Origin: Nostoc sp. NMS7
GTDB lineage: Bacteria; Cyanobacteriota; Cyanobacteriia; Cyanobacteriales; Nostocaceae
Length of the DNA: 47,126 nt
Direction of reading: 5' to 3'
NCBI RefSeq assembly: GCF_017115085.1
Contig: NZ_JABXKJ010000184.1
Span: 1-47,126, forward strand
Part shown: piece by piece, positions 1 to 9,045 of the stretch
How the letters are laid out: each line of letters starts with the position of its first letter
How positions within the stretch are numbered: position 1 is the first letter of the stretch
Notes under the pieces: generated by a model
What the model saw: only the letters and a program-made list of their open reading frames with translations
Databases searched by the model: none
Told to the model about the DNA's origin: nothing
Made by a program: the position numbers and the translations under genes

Positions 1-350
1 AACATCTGCTTCAATGCTCCTAGATTACATCTTTTAACTTAAGTTGACACCAATGAGCATTGCTGTGCCCCTACCAACGTATTTGTATCATTTATGAAGA
101 AAGCACTCAAGTAAAACACTGTTGATCATCAATAGAAATACAATTAAATTTATAATAAACAGTATTTCGATGGTATAAAATACTTTACTAGAATCTAATT
201 AATGTGAGATGCTAAAAACATCCAATAAAAAAAAATTAAATTACTTAAATAGGATTTTGGCTAATATTATTACACAGTAAACTAAACAGGCGATCGCAGA
301 TATTGAAAATATCTCAAAGTCTGCCAATAGTCAGCTACTAAATTCTATAT
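1..350. other. AT-rich spacer without a recognisable gene
   Basis: No open frame of useful length is seen on either strand. The stretch is AT-rich and has one HIP1-like GCGATCGC at about 291-298. It lies downstream of the minus-strand caspase-like gene, so it may hold that gene's 3' end, but no clear hairpin plus T-run is visible. Confidence 0.5.
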
Positions 351-2459
351 TTACACTACTTGAAAACTAAAGCTAAAACTTGCCCAATTATTCACATCTA
401 AGATATATGAGTCGGCTGCTGTGCCATTCATCCCTGTTTTGAGGGTGCTGGCGTTATGTAAGTCTTGTAGCAAGGTTTGGGCAACGTCTAAGGAATTCAA
501 CAATGGGCTAATCGGACTTTGTTCGGCTGTGGAATACTTTTCAGTGTTCAAAGCGGCGAGAGTTTCGCTAAAAGGGGCAGTACTAAGAATCAGTTGTTGT
601 TCGTAAAATAAAGCTAGCCCTGAAATCACCCATTCGGAAGCAGTATTAGTTTGAGGTAGGGTGAGGGTTTCGCCTGGAGGGATGACGACTTGTTTGAGGA
701 GGGGCTTAGTGTCCGCAGTGTTTGGTTCTTGAGGGGTTTCCCAAGAGTAGAAGGCAATTGCTGTATGATTATTGTTTAATCCTAGCAAGATTAAATATAC
801 TGGGCGATCGCTCTGGTTTTCTACTCGATATTGCATTCGACTACCCATAGGCACAATCGCAGTGGAGAGTGATTTTTTAATCGAAGTTTCAGTTTTGAAA
901 GTTCGCACTGTTTCGCGCTGCATGACGACACTCGGCAATCTTTCAGTAATTATTTCTAAGGTTACCTTGAGAGGCAAGCGGGAAGAACCTTGATTTTCTG
1001 TAAGTCGCCATAACTTGGCCGCTAGCAAGCTTGATAATTTCGGCGCTAACCTCTGCACTGTTAATTTTACTGCTTCTCCTACTTCTCCGGTGCTATTGGG
1101 AATTAGCTCGCCACCAAGAGAAAATAGACCATAACGACTAGGCGTTTGCTGTAGCTTGGCAAATAGATAATCAGCTGGTTTTTCCCCTACTACTACGGTG
1201 GACACATGCGAAAATGCAGCAAAGGCACTGATAGCGTCTACCCGCTCAATTCTTTCTAATCCAGTATCCAAAGCAATTGTTAAATTAATATTCCGGGGTA
1301 AAACTCGGACTGCTTCTTGGACAAGTTCACCGACTTGCAGAGGAGTTGTACGATCAATTTTGGAAATTTGCGCTTTTGCTGTTAACCCAGTGCGCGATCG
1401 CAATATTAACTCTTCTCCTGTTGCTAAGGTCAATCGAGAATTCACTCCGTAGTATAGCAGCACTTGTGGAGGTAATCCTGCCAACCACAGATGGACTGTT
1501 TTGCCGTCGTCTTCAATAGCATTCACCGCGCCTTCTGTACCAATGAGATTGTCTGGCACTAGAGACGTTATATGTTGATTTTTCTGATTACTTAATAAGG
1601 CTGGTTGCTGTTTACTACCCAATTTGGATAGAGAATTTTCCACCTGAGAGAGGGCGACTTGAATTGTGGTGGCTGGAGTAAATTCCCACAAATACTGCGT
1701 TAAGGCGTAGGTAAATAACCCGGCACTAAAACCAGAAAAGAGTCCTTCTCTCGCCGACTGCTTTGGATTTGAGGTAGCTGTTAAGACAACAGGAGTGCTG
1801 GGTAAGTTTTGAGTTTTAAGTTGTTTGAGCAAGTCGAGTTCATCTACTGCTAGCTTTGCTTCTACTAACTCTTCAAGGGCGCGAGTTTTTAATCCTAAGA
1901 CTGTACTAGGAGCATAATAGCTAGTATCCAATACTGCTGTTACCTGGTGTGTGGGGAGCGATCGCAATAATAGCAGTAGAGTTTCTTCTAATATATAGTT
2001 GACTATTTTCTCATCTTGTGGTTTTTTTCTTACATTAGCTGGCACCAGAGCATTTGGCATTGTATCTGGCGATGTTTCCAATTTTACACGACTGCCATAG
2101 CCGCTAAAGTGGAAGACAACTAGATCACCGGGTTTAGCTTGCTTACTCAAATGATCCGAAAAAGCCGCCTCAATGAATTCCCTGCTAGCTTCTTCCTCAG
2201 TTAAGGTTAGGATATCTGACCCTTGGAAGCCAAAGCGATGAATCAAAAGTTCTCTTTGCAGTTCCACATCGGTGAGACAACCACTGAGGGCTGGAATTTT
2301 TGGGTATTGGTTAATACCTATTAGCAATGCCAACTTGCGCGGATTGGGTTGTGCTAAAGCTTGATAATAGTGATTTCCCAAAGTCAACCACTCAGCTTCA
2401 GTTACCCCCAATACCGCGAGTATTGAGCCAATTCTCTGTAAAAACGTGCGCCGTTTCAT
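351..2459 (-). CDS. caspase-fold (orthocaspase/metacaspase-like) protein with Tyr/Ser in place of His/Cys, DUF4384-like C-terminus
   Basis: A 702-residue protein. Residues 2-7 (KRRTFLQ region) followed by a hydrophobic stretch look like a twin-arginine export signal. From residue 42 (KLALLIGINQYP) it follows the caspase p20 fold of family C14. The strand that normally ends HFSGHG reads HFSGYG, so the catalytic His is Tyr121. The block that normally reads D-x-C-H-S-G reads DTSYYAP, so the catalytic Cys is replaced by Ser180. The C-terminal third (about residues 550-650, 'MQYRVENQSDRPVYLILLG') resembles DUF4384, which often follows such domains. Cyanobacterial orthocaspases with Tyr/Ser pairs have been reported and are presumed proteolytically inactive. 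A scaffold or binding role outside the cytoplasm is inference. The gene stands alone and its downstream neighbour region is empty. Confidence 0.88.
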   Translation of the reverse strand: MKRRTFLQRIGSILAVLGVTEAEWLTLGNHYYQALAQPNPRKLALLIGINQYPKIPALSGCLTDVELQRELLIHRFGFQGSDILTLTEEEASREFIEAAFSDHLSKQAKPGDLVVFHFSGYGSRVKLETSPDTMPNALVPANVRKKPQDEKIVNYILEETLLLLLRSLPTHQVTAVLDTSYYAPSTVLGLKTRALEELVEAKLAVDELDLLKQLKTQNLPSTPVVLTATSNPKQSAREGLFSGFSAGLFTYALTQYLWEFTPATTIQVALSQVENSLSKLGSKQQPALLSNQKNQHITSLVPDNLIGTEGAVNAIEDDGKTVHLWLAGLPPQVLLYYGVNSRLTLATGEELILRSRTGLTAKAQISKIDRTTPLQVGELVQEAVRVLPRNINLTIALDTGLERIERVDAISAFAAFSHVSTVVVGEKPADYLFAKLQQTPSRYGLFSLGGELIPNSTGEVGEAVKLTVQRLAPKLSSLLAAKLWRLTENQGSSRLPLKVTLEIITERLPSVVMQRETVRTFKTETSIKKSLSTAIVPMGSRMQYRVENQSDRPVYLILLGLNNNHTAIAFYSWETPQEPNTADTKPLLKQVVIPPGETLTLPQTNTASEWVISGLALFYEQQLILSTAPFSETLAALNTEKYSTAEQSPISPLLNSLDVAQTLLQDLHNASTLKTGMNGTAADSYILDVNNWASFSFSFQVV

Positions 2460-2544
2460 AATTAGCTATCAGCTCTCAGCTATCAGTTAGAAGCTTACAG
2501 GGCTGAACTCTGTAATGTAAAGTTACAGATGGTGTTTGCTTGAT

Positions 2545-2735
2545 CAAAGTGTGGGGAGTGGGGAGTAGGGAGTAGGGACAAGGAAAATTAGAGACTGATT
2601 CATCCACCTTGGAACTGGATTCATCCACCTCGGAACTTCAATGCCCAATGCCCAATACTTCTCTACGAGAGGCTGCACCAACCACTTCTCTACGAGACGC
2701 TGTTCGCGTTCGCTCAGTACAAGTGCCCAATGCCC
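2545..2735. repeat. Nostoc-type intergenic repeat block next to the sat stop codon
   Basis: The spacer starts with heptamer-like runs of 'GGGGAGT/AGGGAGT' (about 2550-2578). It continues with two copies of a 'CTTCTCTACGAGA(G/C)GCT' module at about 2658 and 2685. Bases 2685-2735 are identical to 27433-27483, 51 bases in the same orientation. The block runs up to and includes the first base of the sat stop codon (complement, 2735-2737). Confidence 0.8.
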
Positions 2736-3913
2736 TAGACAGGTACTTGTATCCGCATTGCCCGCGCCAATTCTGCCGCCACCTCTGGACGGGAAAATTC
2801 TGGTGGAGGTAATTCACCGCGTCGCAGCATTTCTCTAACTTTTGTCCCCGATAGGTGAATGCGTTCTTCTGGCCTGCTGGGACTAGTTTTAGATGTTGCC
2901 ATTTGCTTAGTACGCATGCAGTAAAAAGCGTGTTCAAATTTCATCGGCACAATGCCCAATTCACTTGGCGCAAACTCTTCAAAGATATACTGAGCATCAT
3001 AAGTACCGTAATAGTCACCGACGCCAGCATGATCCCGTCCGACGATAAAGTGAGTACAGCCGTAGTTTTTGCGAACTAAAGCATGGAATATTGCCTCACG
3101 AGGGCCAGCATAACGCATTGCGGCTGGATTTATTGCCAAAGTCACCCTGTCTAAAGGGTAGTAGTGTTCCAGCAAAATTTCATAGCAGCGCATCCGCACG
3201 TCGGCGGCAATATCATCTTCTTTTGTCGCCCCGACTAATGGGTGCAAAAATAGACCATCAACGATTTCTAAAGCGCACTTTTGAATATATTCATGGGCGC
3301 GGTGGATGGGGTTGCGAGTTTGAAAGCCGACGATAGTTTTCCAACCCTTGTCTCTAAACAACTCTCGTGAGGCAGCTGGATCTATTTGATAAGTGGGAAA
3401 CTGGGGATGAGGTTGGCGTTGTAACAGCCAAATATCACCCGCCAGATGTACATTACCTTGGTTATAGAGTACCTGCACGCCGGGATGATTGACATCATCA
3501 GTGCGGTAAACCTTTATTGCTTCGCGGGTTTTGTCGTAGTGATATTTTTGCGTCAGTTGCAAAACTCCGATAAATTCACCTTTGGAGTTATCCAAACGGA
3601 TTAAGCTGCCTGACTGCAAGGGGGAAGCTACTTCTTCGCTGACCGATAGTGTAATCGGAATTGACCACACAAGACCGTTAGCTAGTCGCATTTCTGTAAC
3701 AGTGCGATCGTAGTCTTCCTGGTTCATAAAACCCGTGAGTGGACTAAAAGCACCGATCGCAATCATTTCTACATCAGAAACGGCGCGATCGTCAAGTTGC
3801 ACTCGCGGCAAAAAGTCAGCTTTTGAGAGAAACTCTGCTCTTTGTTCTGGTGTGGCGATCCGGTTAACCAACTGTCCACCGTGGGGGGCTATGGCATCTG
3901 GATTGTGACTCAA
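2735..3913 (-). CDS. sat: sulfate adenylyltransferase (ATP sulfurylase)
   Basis: A 392-residue enzyme that makes adenosine 5'-phosphosulfate and pyrophosphate from ATP and sulfate, the first step of assimilatory sulfate reduction in the cytoplasm. The family motifs are intact: [11 protein letters not shown] at residues 198-208 and [12 protein letters not shown] at 292-303. Length fits the single-domain bacterial/cyanobacterial type without an APS kinase fusion. The ATG at 3913 is followed by an N-terminus typical of cyanobacterial Sat ([13 protein letters not shown]). No cys or sulfate transport genes adjoin it, so it looks monocistronic. Its stop codon touches an intergenic repeat, so the last few residues could differ slightly from orthologues. 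Confidence 0.97.
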   Translation of the reverse strand: MSHNPDAIAPHGGQLVNRIATPEQRAEFLSKADFLPRVQLDDRAVSDVEMIAIGAFSPLTGFMNQEDYDRTVTEMRLANGLVWSIPITLSVSEEVASPLQSGSLIRLDNSKGEFIGVLQLTQKYHYDKTREAIKVYRTDDVNHPGVQVLYNQGNVHLAGDIWLLQRQPHPQFPTYQIDPAASRELFRDKGWKTIVGFQTRNPIHRAHEYIQKCALEIVDGLFLHPLVGATKEDDIAADVRMRCYEILLEHYYPLDRVTLAINPAAMRYAGPREAIFHALVRKNYGCTHFIVGRDHAGVGDYYGTYDAQYIFEEFAPSELGIVPMKFEHAFYCMRTKQMATSKTSPSRPEERIHLSGTKVREMLRRGELPPPEFSRPEVAAELARAMRIQVPV

Positions 3914-4123
3914 TGTAATCCCCTCTTTGTATTAACTGCTATTGTTTCAGATTATGTACTAACTTATCAAATGCTGGTACGTAGATAAAAAGAGTTTCGG
4001 AATATGGGGGCTTGAAATTGGGGCTGGGACTTAAGTATTCTAAAAATTTACTCTATTTTTTAGGTTAGGCTAAAGTTAATCTACGCTTTGGTGATTGAAG
4101 AGTTCTATTATTTGGAATTGCTT

Positions 4124-4431
4124 ATGACTGCTGTATCACCTGTTTTTAAACCTGTTAGCCAGATGCAGCTAGAACCTGGTAGTACAGTGTCTATTCAACA
4201 TGTCAGCTGGGAAGAATTTGAGTCTATCTTGCAGTAACTGGGAGAAAAGCGATCGCTACGAGTTGCTTATAGTAAGTCTACGTTAGAAATTAAGGATTTA
4301 AAAAGTATCTTGTTTTTTATCTTCCTTCGGAGTTGGCTGACTTCCAGCTTGAAAAATCTGTTCAGCAGTTAAATTTAACTCTAGGAAATTTATCGAGTTT
4401 GTTTTCTCTATTATATGCAGCTTCATATTAA
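4124..4431 (+). pseudogene. broken Uma2-family (DUF820, PD-(D/E)XK-like) gene
   Basis: From the ATG at 4124 the frame reads MTAVSPVFKP, then LEPGSTVSI, then VSWEEFESIL, the N-terminal pattern of the Uma2 (DUF820) family that is abundant in cyanobacteria. A TAA at 4235-4237 interrupts it. The same frame continues LGEKRSLRVAYSKSTLEI, again family-like. A frame change follows, and 'LPSELADFQLEKSVQQ' (about 4318-4370) appears in another frame, ending at 4431. The central catalytic part, normally over 100 residues, is missing. So there is one nonsense codon, at least one large internal deletion and one frameshift. The family assignment rests on the N-terminal 60 codons. Confidence 0.6.
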
Positions 4432-4489
4432 ATTGGTATTACAACTCAATACAGTTCAGTTAAGCATTTTTTTCTTCTCTTCCTTTGCG

Positions 4490-4562
4490 TTCTTCTCTAC
4501 GAGACGCTACGCGAATGCGTCCTTGGCGGTAGCCTGCGGCAAGCCGCTCCGCGTCTACGTAA
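4490..4562. repeat. repeat module of the 'TTCTCTACGAGACGCTACGCGAA' type
   Basis: The block begins TTCTCTACGAGACGCTACGC and continues with GGCGGTAGCCTGCGGCAAGC, two modules that recur in other spacers of this window (2658, 27379, 35233, 15397). It lies between the Uma2 remnant and the 3' end of tsaD. Confidence 0.65.
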
Positions 4563-4636
4563 AAAAAATTAACTTTGACAAAGAGTTAAGCCCAAGCGTA
4601 TTGGGTTACAAATGACAAATGACAAACAACAAATGA

Positions 4637-5686
4637 CTACTCAACAGCTTGATACAACTTCATCACCTGGGTAAGCGCTAACCTCGACTCAACGCCGAGT
4701 GTCATGGGGGATGTATGACCACAAGATAGATGTTCAGAGGCGGCACAGCCGATCATGGCGGCGTTATCAGTACAGAATTTCAGAGGGGGGAATAGGACGC
4801 GTAGGTTATGTTCAATGGCGGCAGCTTGGAGGTTTTTTCTCAACCCGCTATTAGCTGCTACACCGCCACCAATAGCAATTGTGTCTAGACCATAGTCTAA
4901 GGCACAGGCGATCGCTCTTTTGGTCAGCGATCGCGCTACGGTTTCCTGAAAGCTAGCTGCTACATCTGCCACTGGTACTTGTCCACCATCTTTCTCTAAC
5001 TGCTGCACTAAACGTAATACAGCCGTTTTTAACCCACTAAAACTCGTATCATAACGATGAAACCCCCCGCCCGGTAGAGAAACTTTTCCTTCTGGTAGAG
5101 CAAAGGCTTGAGGATTGCCCACTTGTGCCAACTTGTCAATCATTGGGCCACCCGGATAACCCAGCTTTAATAATCGCGCCACTTTATCAAAGGCTTCACC
5201 TGCAGCATCATCACGAGTTTGTCCCAGAGTTTCGTAATTACCACAATCTTTGACATAAATCAAGCTTGTATGTCCGCCTGAAACTAGTAAGCTAAGGAAA
5301 GGGGGATTTAAAGTTGATTCGCTCAGGTAAGTTGCGTAAATGTGACCTTCGAGGTGATGAACTCCCAAAAATGGCTTGTTATGTACCATTGCCAGAGTTT
5401 TGGCAGCAGTTAACCCCACCAACAGCGCTCCTACGAGTCCAGGGGCGCAAGTTGCGGCAATTGCGTCAATTTTTCCCCAGTCTAGTTGGGCTTGCTCTAA
5501 GGCTTGAGCGATCGCATGATTGATCGTTTCCAAATGCTGGCGAGAGGCTACTTCTGGTACTACCCCACCATACTGCTGATGGACTGGAATTTGCGAGGCG
5601 ACGATACTGCTGTAAACTTTACGATTGTTAACAATTGCGACGGCAGTTTCATCACAGCTTGTTTCTATTGCTAAAACGGTTGCCAT
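4637..5686 (-). CDS. tsaD: tRNA N6-adenosine threonylcarbamoyltransferase TsaD
   Basis: A 349-residue Kae1/Qri7/TsaD protein that transfers the threonylcarbamoyl group from TC-AMP to A37 of ANN-decoding tRNAs, together with TsaB and TsaE. The ASKHA-type start [15 protein letters not shown] is intact, the metal-binding HHLEGH motif is at residues 110-115 (His111 and His115), and the C-terminal [12 protein letters not shown] and CTDNAAMIG motifs are present. Length is normal. It is divergent from psaF, with a 116-base inverted-repeat element in the shared upstream region. Confidence 0.97.
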   Translation of the reverse strand: MATVLAIETSCDETAVAIVNNRKVYSSIVASQIPVHQQYGGVVPEVASRQHLETINHAIAQALEQAQLDWGKIDAIAATCAPGLVGALLVGLTAAKTLAMVHNKPFLGVHHLEGHIYATYLSESTLNPPFLSLLVSGGHTSLIYVKDCGNYETLGQTRDDAAGEAFDKVARLLKLGYPGGPMIDKLAQVGNPQAFALPEGKVSLPGGGFHRYDTSFSGLKTAVLRLVQQLEKDGGQVPVADVAASFQETVARSLTKRAIACALDYGLDTIAIGGGVAANSGLRKNLQAAAIEHNLRVLFPPLKFCTDNAAMIGCAASEHLSCGHTSPMTLGVESRLALTQVMKLYQAVE

Positions 5687-5697
5687 TGGGAATAATT

Positions 5698-5813
5698 AGT
5701 GCTGAGTCTCGAGTCCTGAATAGTAAAGAGAAAATCTTACTTCTTTACTACCCTACTACAACAATTCTGATATTCGGCACGGGCTAAACGCCCCGCTAAC
5801 AGGACTCAGCGCT
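5698..5813. repeat. 116-bp MITE-like inverted-repeat element between tsaD and psaF
   Basis: The left end AGTGCTGAGTC (5698-5708) and right end GACTCAGCGCT (5803-5813) are inverted repeats matching at 10 of 11 positions. A second inner pair, GAGTCCTG (5711-5718) and CAGGACTC (5800-5807), is perfect. The element encodes nothing and sits in the divergent promoter region of tsaD and psaF. Confidence 0.5.
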
Positions 5814-5972
5814 TTATTTTGGTTGAGAAACTTTAACTTTTATTTACTTAAACTTTACTCTGTTCCCAGCCAAGAGTATGATGACTTCCTAGTTATGCAA
5901 ATAAACGAACTGTACAAGCCGCTTCGTTTTGTACAAAGAACTTTTTGTTTTGTAATAAAAGGAAACAACTCT

Positions 5973-6467
5973 ATGCGACGATTGTTTGCTTTGATTTTAG
6001 CGATTTGTCTTTGGTTCAATTTTGCCTCCCCAGCAAAAGCTTTAGGGGCTAATTTGACACCGTGCAAGGACAATCCCGCTTTTCAAGAGCTAGCAGCTAA
6101 TGCCCGTAATACCACTGGTGACCCCGAATCAGGGAGAAAGCGGTTTGAGCGTTATTCTCAGGCGCTGTGTGGTCCTGAGGGTTATCCCCACTTGATTGTT
6201 GATAGTCGTCTAGATCATGCTGGTGACTTTCTGATCCCTAGCATTCTGTTTTTATATATTGCTGGTTGGATTGGTTGGGTAGGTCGTGCCTATCTGCAAG
6301 CGATCAAAAAGGAATCTGACACTGAACTAAAAGAAATCCAAATCGATCTAGGTTTGGCACTACCGATCATGCTGTCAGGTTTTACTTGGCCAGTAGCAGC
6401 AGTCCAAGAACTTCTCTCTGGAAAATTAACAGCCAAGGATTCAGAAATTCCCATTTCCCCCCGCTAA
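5973..6467 (+). CDS. psaF: photosystem I subunit III (PsaF) precursor
   Basis: A 164-residue precursor. The start at 5973 is chosen because the protein then begins [15 protein letters not shown] with a cleavable signal ending in PAKA before [14 protein letters not shown], the usual cyanobacterial PsaF form. An A/G-rich AAAAGGA lies 10-15 bases upstream. A longer in-frame start at 5823 would add about 50 unrelated residues. The two lumenal cysteines (TPCKD and ALCGPEG) and the membrane segment [21 protein letters not shown] are present. In cyanobacteria PsaF lies at the edge of photosystem I near PsaJ and has some influence on plastocyanin/cytochrome c6 docking. psaJ follows after 39 bases, so the two are cotranscribed. 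Confidence 0.97.
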   Translation: MRRLFALILAICLWFNFASPAKALGANLTPCKDNPAFQELAANARNTTGDPESGRKRFERYSQALCGPEGYPHLIVDSRLDHAGDFLIPSILFLYIAGWIGWVGRAYLQAIKKESDTELKEIQIDLGLALPIMLSGFTWPVAAVQELLSGKLTAKDSEIPISPR

Positions 6468-6506
6468 ATTAGCTCAACTAATTCATTTGTTTTGGAGACT
6501 AAATTC

Positions 6507-6656
6507 ATGGCAGACAAAGGCGATCAATCAGCCTATTTGATTAAATTCCTTTCCACAGCGCCTGTGGCAGCTACCATCTGGCTGTCGATCACAGCATTTA
6601 TTTTGATTGAATTCAACCTCTTTTTCCCCGACCTACTTTTCCACCCACTGCCATAA
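6507..6656 (+). CDS. psaJ: photosystem I subunit IX (PsaJ)
   Basis: A 49-residue single-span membrane protein that reads [20 protein letters not shown], then a hydrophobic helix ([17 protein letters not shown]), then [12 protein letters not shown]. This is the standard PsaJ pattern, including the C-terminal FHP. GGAG at 6494-6497 precedes the ATG at 6507. PsaJ packs beside PsaF and binds chlorophyll and carotenoid at the photosystem I periphery. The gene is 39 bases downstream of psaF on the same strand. Confidence 0.95.
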   Translation: MADKGDQSAYLIKFLSTAPVAATIWLSITAFILIEFNLFFPDLLFHPLP

Positions 6657-6664
6657 GTGCCAAC

Positions 6665-6802
6665 CAATTTTGGATTTTAGATCTGCAATTTTGGATTGAC
6701 ATTGCCCACTAGGGATCGGACATGAACCGAAATAATTATTTTAATCCAAAATCCAAGTTGCGCTAAAAGCGCACCAAAGATGCGACCCAAAATCTAAAAT
6801 TG
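6665..6802. repeat. inverted repeat of 'CCAAAATCCAAAATTG' type between psaJ and psaL
   Basis: The left part, CAATTTTGGATTTTAG at 6665-6680 and TTTTGGATT at 6690-6698, is mirrored by AATCCAAAA (6743-6751) and AAAATCTAAAATTG (6789-6802) on the right. This is the short degenerate repeat family common in Nostoc spacers. The rest of the 399-base psaJ-psaL spacer holds a hairpin at 6902-6936 and is otherwise AT-rich. Confidence 0.6.
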
Positions 6803-6901
6803 CTGTTGAATGTCTTGCTTTTTGCCTAATATTGTGTAATTGATCTATTCAGCTTAATTAGGCAGAATTATCACCAAAATAGGCGGCAAAAATAGTTTTT
6901 T

Positions 6902-6936
6902 GAAACTCGTGATTCTGTTTACAGATCGCGAGTTTC
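6902..6936. promoter_or_regulatory. hairpin upstream of psaL
   Basis: GAAACTCG (6902-6909) pairs with CGAGTTTC (6929-6936). Pairing can extend by five more pairs (two G-U), leaving a 9-base loop. No T-run follows, so it is not an obvious intrinsic terminator. It could be a processed end of psaFJ mRNA or part of the psaL leader, 120 bases before the psaL start. Function is unknown. Confidence 0.35.
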
Positions 6937-7055
6937 AGAGCTTGAAAACTAGCTAAATTAATTTTTCTAAACTTCCTAGACAAAAGACATCTTTATCCTC
7001 AATTATTATTAATATAAAAATGCCACCATTTTAAATTTAGAGGCAAACATAAAAT

Positions 7056-7577
7056 ATGGCACAAGCAGTAGATGCATCAAAGAATCTTCCTAGCGATCCT
7101 AGAAATCGGGAAGTTGTTTTTCCCGCATTCCGCGATCCACAAATAGGAAACCTAGAAACCCCGATTAATGCTTCTCCCTTGAGCAAGTGGTACATTAATA
7201 ACTTACCTGCCTATCGCCCAGGTCTTTCTCCTGCTAGACGTGCGCTAGAAATAGGCATGGCTCACGGTTACTGGATATTTGGCCCCTTTGCCAAATTAGG
7301 CCCACTGCGGGACACAGCTAATGCTAACTTAGCTGGATTACTGGCAGCTATAGGCTTGGTTGTTTTTCTCACTGCTGGTTTATCTCTGTATGCGAGTAGC
7401 AATCCTCCCAAAGCACTTCCTAGTGTTACCGTACCCAATCTTCCGGCAGATGCTTTTAACTCTAAAGAAAGCTGGAACAATTTCGCCAGTTCTTTTTTGA
7501 TTGGTGGTATTGGTGGTGCAGTAGTCGCTTACTTTTTGACTAGCAATTTGGCATCAATTCAAGGTCTATTTGGTTAA
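7056..7577 (+). CDS. psaL: photosystem I reaction centre subunit XI (PsaL)
   Basis: A 173-residue thylakoid membrane protein. The N-terminal half has FPAFRDPQIGNLETPIN and the chlorophyll-binding region LEIGMAHGYWIFGPFAKLGPLR. Two to three hydrophobic spans follow (LAGLLAAIGLVVFLTAGLSLYA and FLIGGIGGAVVAYFL). PsaL forms the trimer or tetramer interface of photosystem I. In this genus photosystem I is often tetrameric and psaL lies beside psaF/psaJ, as here. AGAGG about 13 bases upstream of the ATG is a weak ribosome site. The long spacer after psaJ suggests its own promoter. Confidence 0.97.
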   Translation: MAQAVDASKNLPSDPRNREVVFPAFRDPQIGNLETPINASPLSKWYINNLPAYRPGLSPARRALEIGMAHGYWIFGPFAKLGPLRDTANANLAGLLAAIGLVVFLTAGLSLYASSNPPKALPSVTVPNLPADAFNSKESWNNFASSFLIGGIGGAVVAYFLTSNLASIQGLFG

Positions 7578-7611
7578 TTACTAGGAGTTAGAAGTTAAGA
7601 GTTGAAATTCA

Positions 7612-7764
7612 TATAGCGCTTTTCGTTTATATGCAACATACTCTGACCTCACTTCCATTCCTCTCTCCTTTTAGGAGAGAGGCTTTGAATCTGACTCCCC
7701 AACGCTAGTACGGAAGGGGCTGTTATTGTTAGGTCTGTACTAGACTCAATTGAAAAGCGCTATA
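7612..7764. mobile_element. 153-bp MITE-like element with 13-bp perfect terminal inverted repeats
   Basis: TATAGCGCTTTTC (7612-7624) is the exact reverse complement of GAAAAGCGCTATA (7752-7764). The interior has a hairpin, CCTCTCTCCT (7660-7669) against AGGAGAGAGG (7673-7682), and the phrase CTCCCCAACGCTAGTA. A diverged copy of the left half is at 16441-16562. There is no coding capacity. The ends start and finish with TATA, so a TA target duplication, as for Tc1/mariner/IS630-type transposition, is possible but cannot be separated from the repeat itself. Confidence 0.7.
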
Positions 7765-7787
7765 ACTCTTAACTCTTAACTCCTAAC

Positions 7788-8384
7788 TTATTTAAACAAA
7801 ACCGCTTCAATATCATTTAAGGCAGTTTCAAAATCGTCATTAACGATTTGAATATCAAATTCATCGGCGGCTTGAATTTCTTCTTGGGCGCGGAGTAGAC
7901 GACGGGCGATCGCTTCTTCAGAGTCTTGGCCGCGATCGCATATCCGTTTTTCCAATTCATCAAAGGAAGGCGGTAAAATAAAAATGCTGAGGACACTGGG
8001 GAAGGAAGCACGAATTTGTCTTGCCCCTTCTAGTTCAATTTCCAGCACTACCAACTTACCGGAATTAATTTGGTTAAGCACAGCTTCACGGGGAGTGCCG
8101 TAATAATTACCAGCAAATTCTGCCCATTCTAAAAATTCCCCTTCTGCAAGTAATTGTTCAAACTTGCTGCGGCTAATAAAGTAATAATTTTTCCCATCGA
8201 TTTCCCCTGGACGAGGAGAACGAGTTGTCACGGATACGGAATAATATAGTTCTGGATGACGTTGTAGGAGCGATCGCATTAGAGTGCCTTTACCAACCCC
8301 ACTGGGGCCAGTTAAAACAATTAACCTGCCTAAATGTAAGCATTCTTCGGTAGTAGCACCACTCTGGATAGGTAAAACTGGCAT
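7788..8384 (-). CDS. gmk: guanylate kinase
   Basis: A 198-residue enzyme that phosphorylates GMP to GDP with ATP. The P-loop GPSGVGKG lies about 26 residues from the chosen start, followed by the GMP-binding region [13 protein letters not shown] and YYF, then GTPREAV and [13 protein letters not shown] chose the ATG whose first base is 8384 because GAAGGGA precedes it at good spacing and orthologues begin near MPVLPIQ. An in-frame start at 8411 would add nine residues. A remA-type gene lies 172 bases upstream on the same strand, a pairing seen in many bacteria. Confidence 0.95.
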   Translation of the reverse strand: MPVLPIQSGATTEECLHLGRLIVLTGPSGVGKGTLMRSLLQRHPELYYSVSVTTRSPRPGEIDGKNYYFISRSKFEQLLAEGEFLEWAEFAGNYYGTPREAVLNQINSGKLVVLEIELEGARQIRASFPSVLSIFILPPSFDELEKRICDRGQDSEEAIARRLLRAQEEIQAADEFDIQIVNDDFETALNDIEAVLFK

Positions 8385-8556
8385 TATCCCTTCAACCTGT
8401 GAATCAATCAATAAATATTATTCATTAGTCTTGTGTTCCTGGCCTAGTCCACTAATGGCTAAAGAATTTGTAGCAAGGGTGACAGAAAACTCCTTTAATT
8501 CACATAGTACTGCCGATAGGGTGCAAATAGAAGTGGAATTGTTAATCGACTGTTAG

Positions 8557-8823
8557 TCAATTATCTACAGTTTGATGATCGCGGGAAATCACAAAGCGAT
8601 TCGCTACTGTTTCTGGCTGAATCGCCGACAGAATTACGTGGCTGGAATCGGTGATAATTACAGCTCTAGTCCGACGACCGTAAGTTGCATCAATCAGTTG
8701 ACCTCTGTCCCGTGCATCGGTAATAATCCGCTTAATCGGGGCAGACTCTGGACTGACAATGGCAACTACTCGGTTGGCAGACACGATGTTACCAAAGCCG
8801 ATGTTGATTAACTGAATGTCCAT
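8557..8823 (-). CDS. remA: RemA family (DUF370) DNA-binding regulator
   Basis: An 88-residue protein with the full DUF370/RemA pattern: [31 protein letters not shown], and [16 protein letters not shown]. In Bacillus, RemA activates matrix operons and osmoprotectant genes through a ring-shaped DNA-binding assembly. Cyanobacterial homologues are conserved, but their targets are not known to me. It precedes gmk on the same strand. The C-terminus ([16 protein letters not shown]) is normal, so the gene looks intact. Confidence 0.9.
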   Translation of the reverse strand: MDIQLINIGFGNIVSANRVVAIVSPESAPIKRIITDARDRGQLIDATYGRRTRAVIITDSSHVILSAIQPETVANRFVISRDHQTVDN

Positions 8824-9045
8824 AAAAAAACTGACGCTAAACGCGGTTTAAGAAGCTTGAAATAAACTTATCCTCATGTTATCGCCAAAAAACGGGAGTT
8901 ACAACGCTTAAATTAAAGCCAGCCTTCGTTTTTAAATAATCTCTACTTTTTTTAGCTGTTTATCAGCTATATTTCTTGAAAATCTTCCCAAAGACATAGG
9001 CTAAATCATACTGATACAGCCATACGCTTGGCTTTGTGAAAAATA

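Noticed and set aside
5823..5972. longer PsaF start at 5823
   Set aside because: It would add 50 residues before the recognisable signal peptide. The ATG at 5973 has an A/G-rich site upstream and the usual PsaF beginning.
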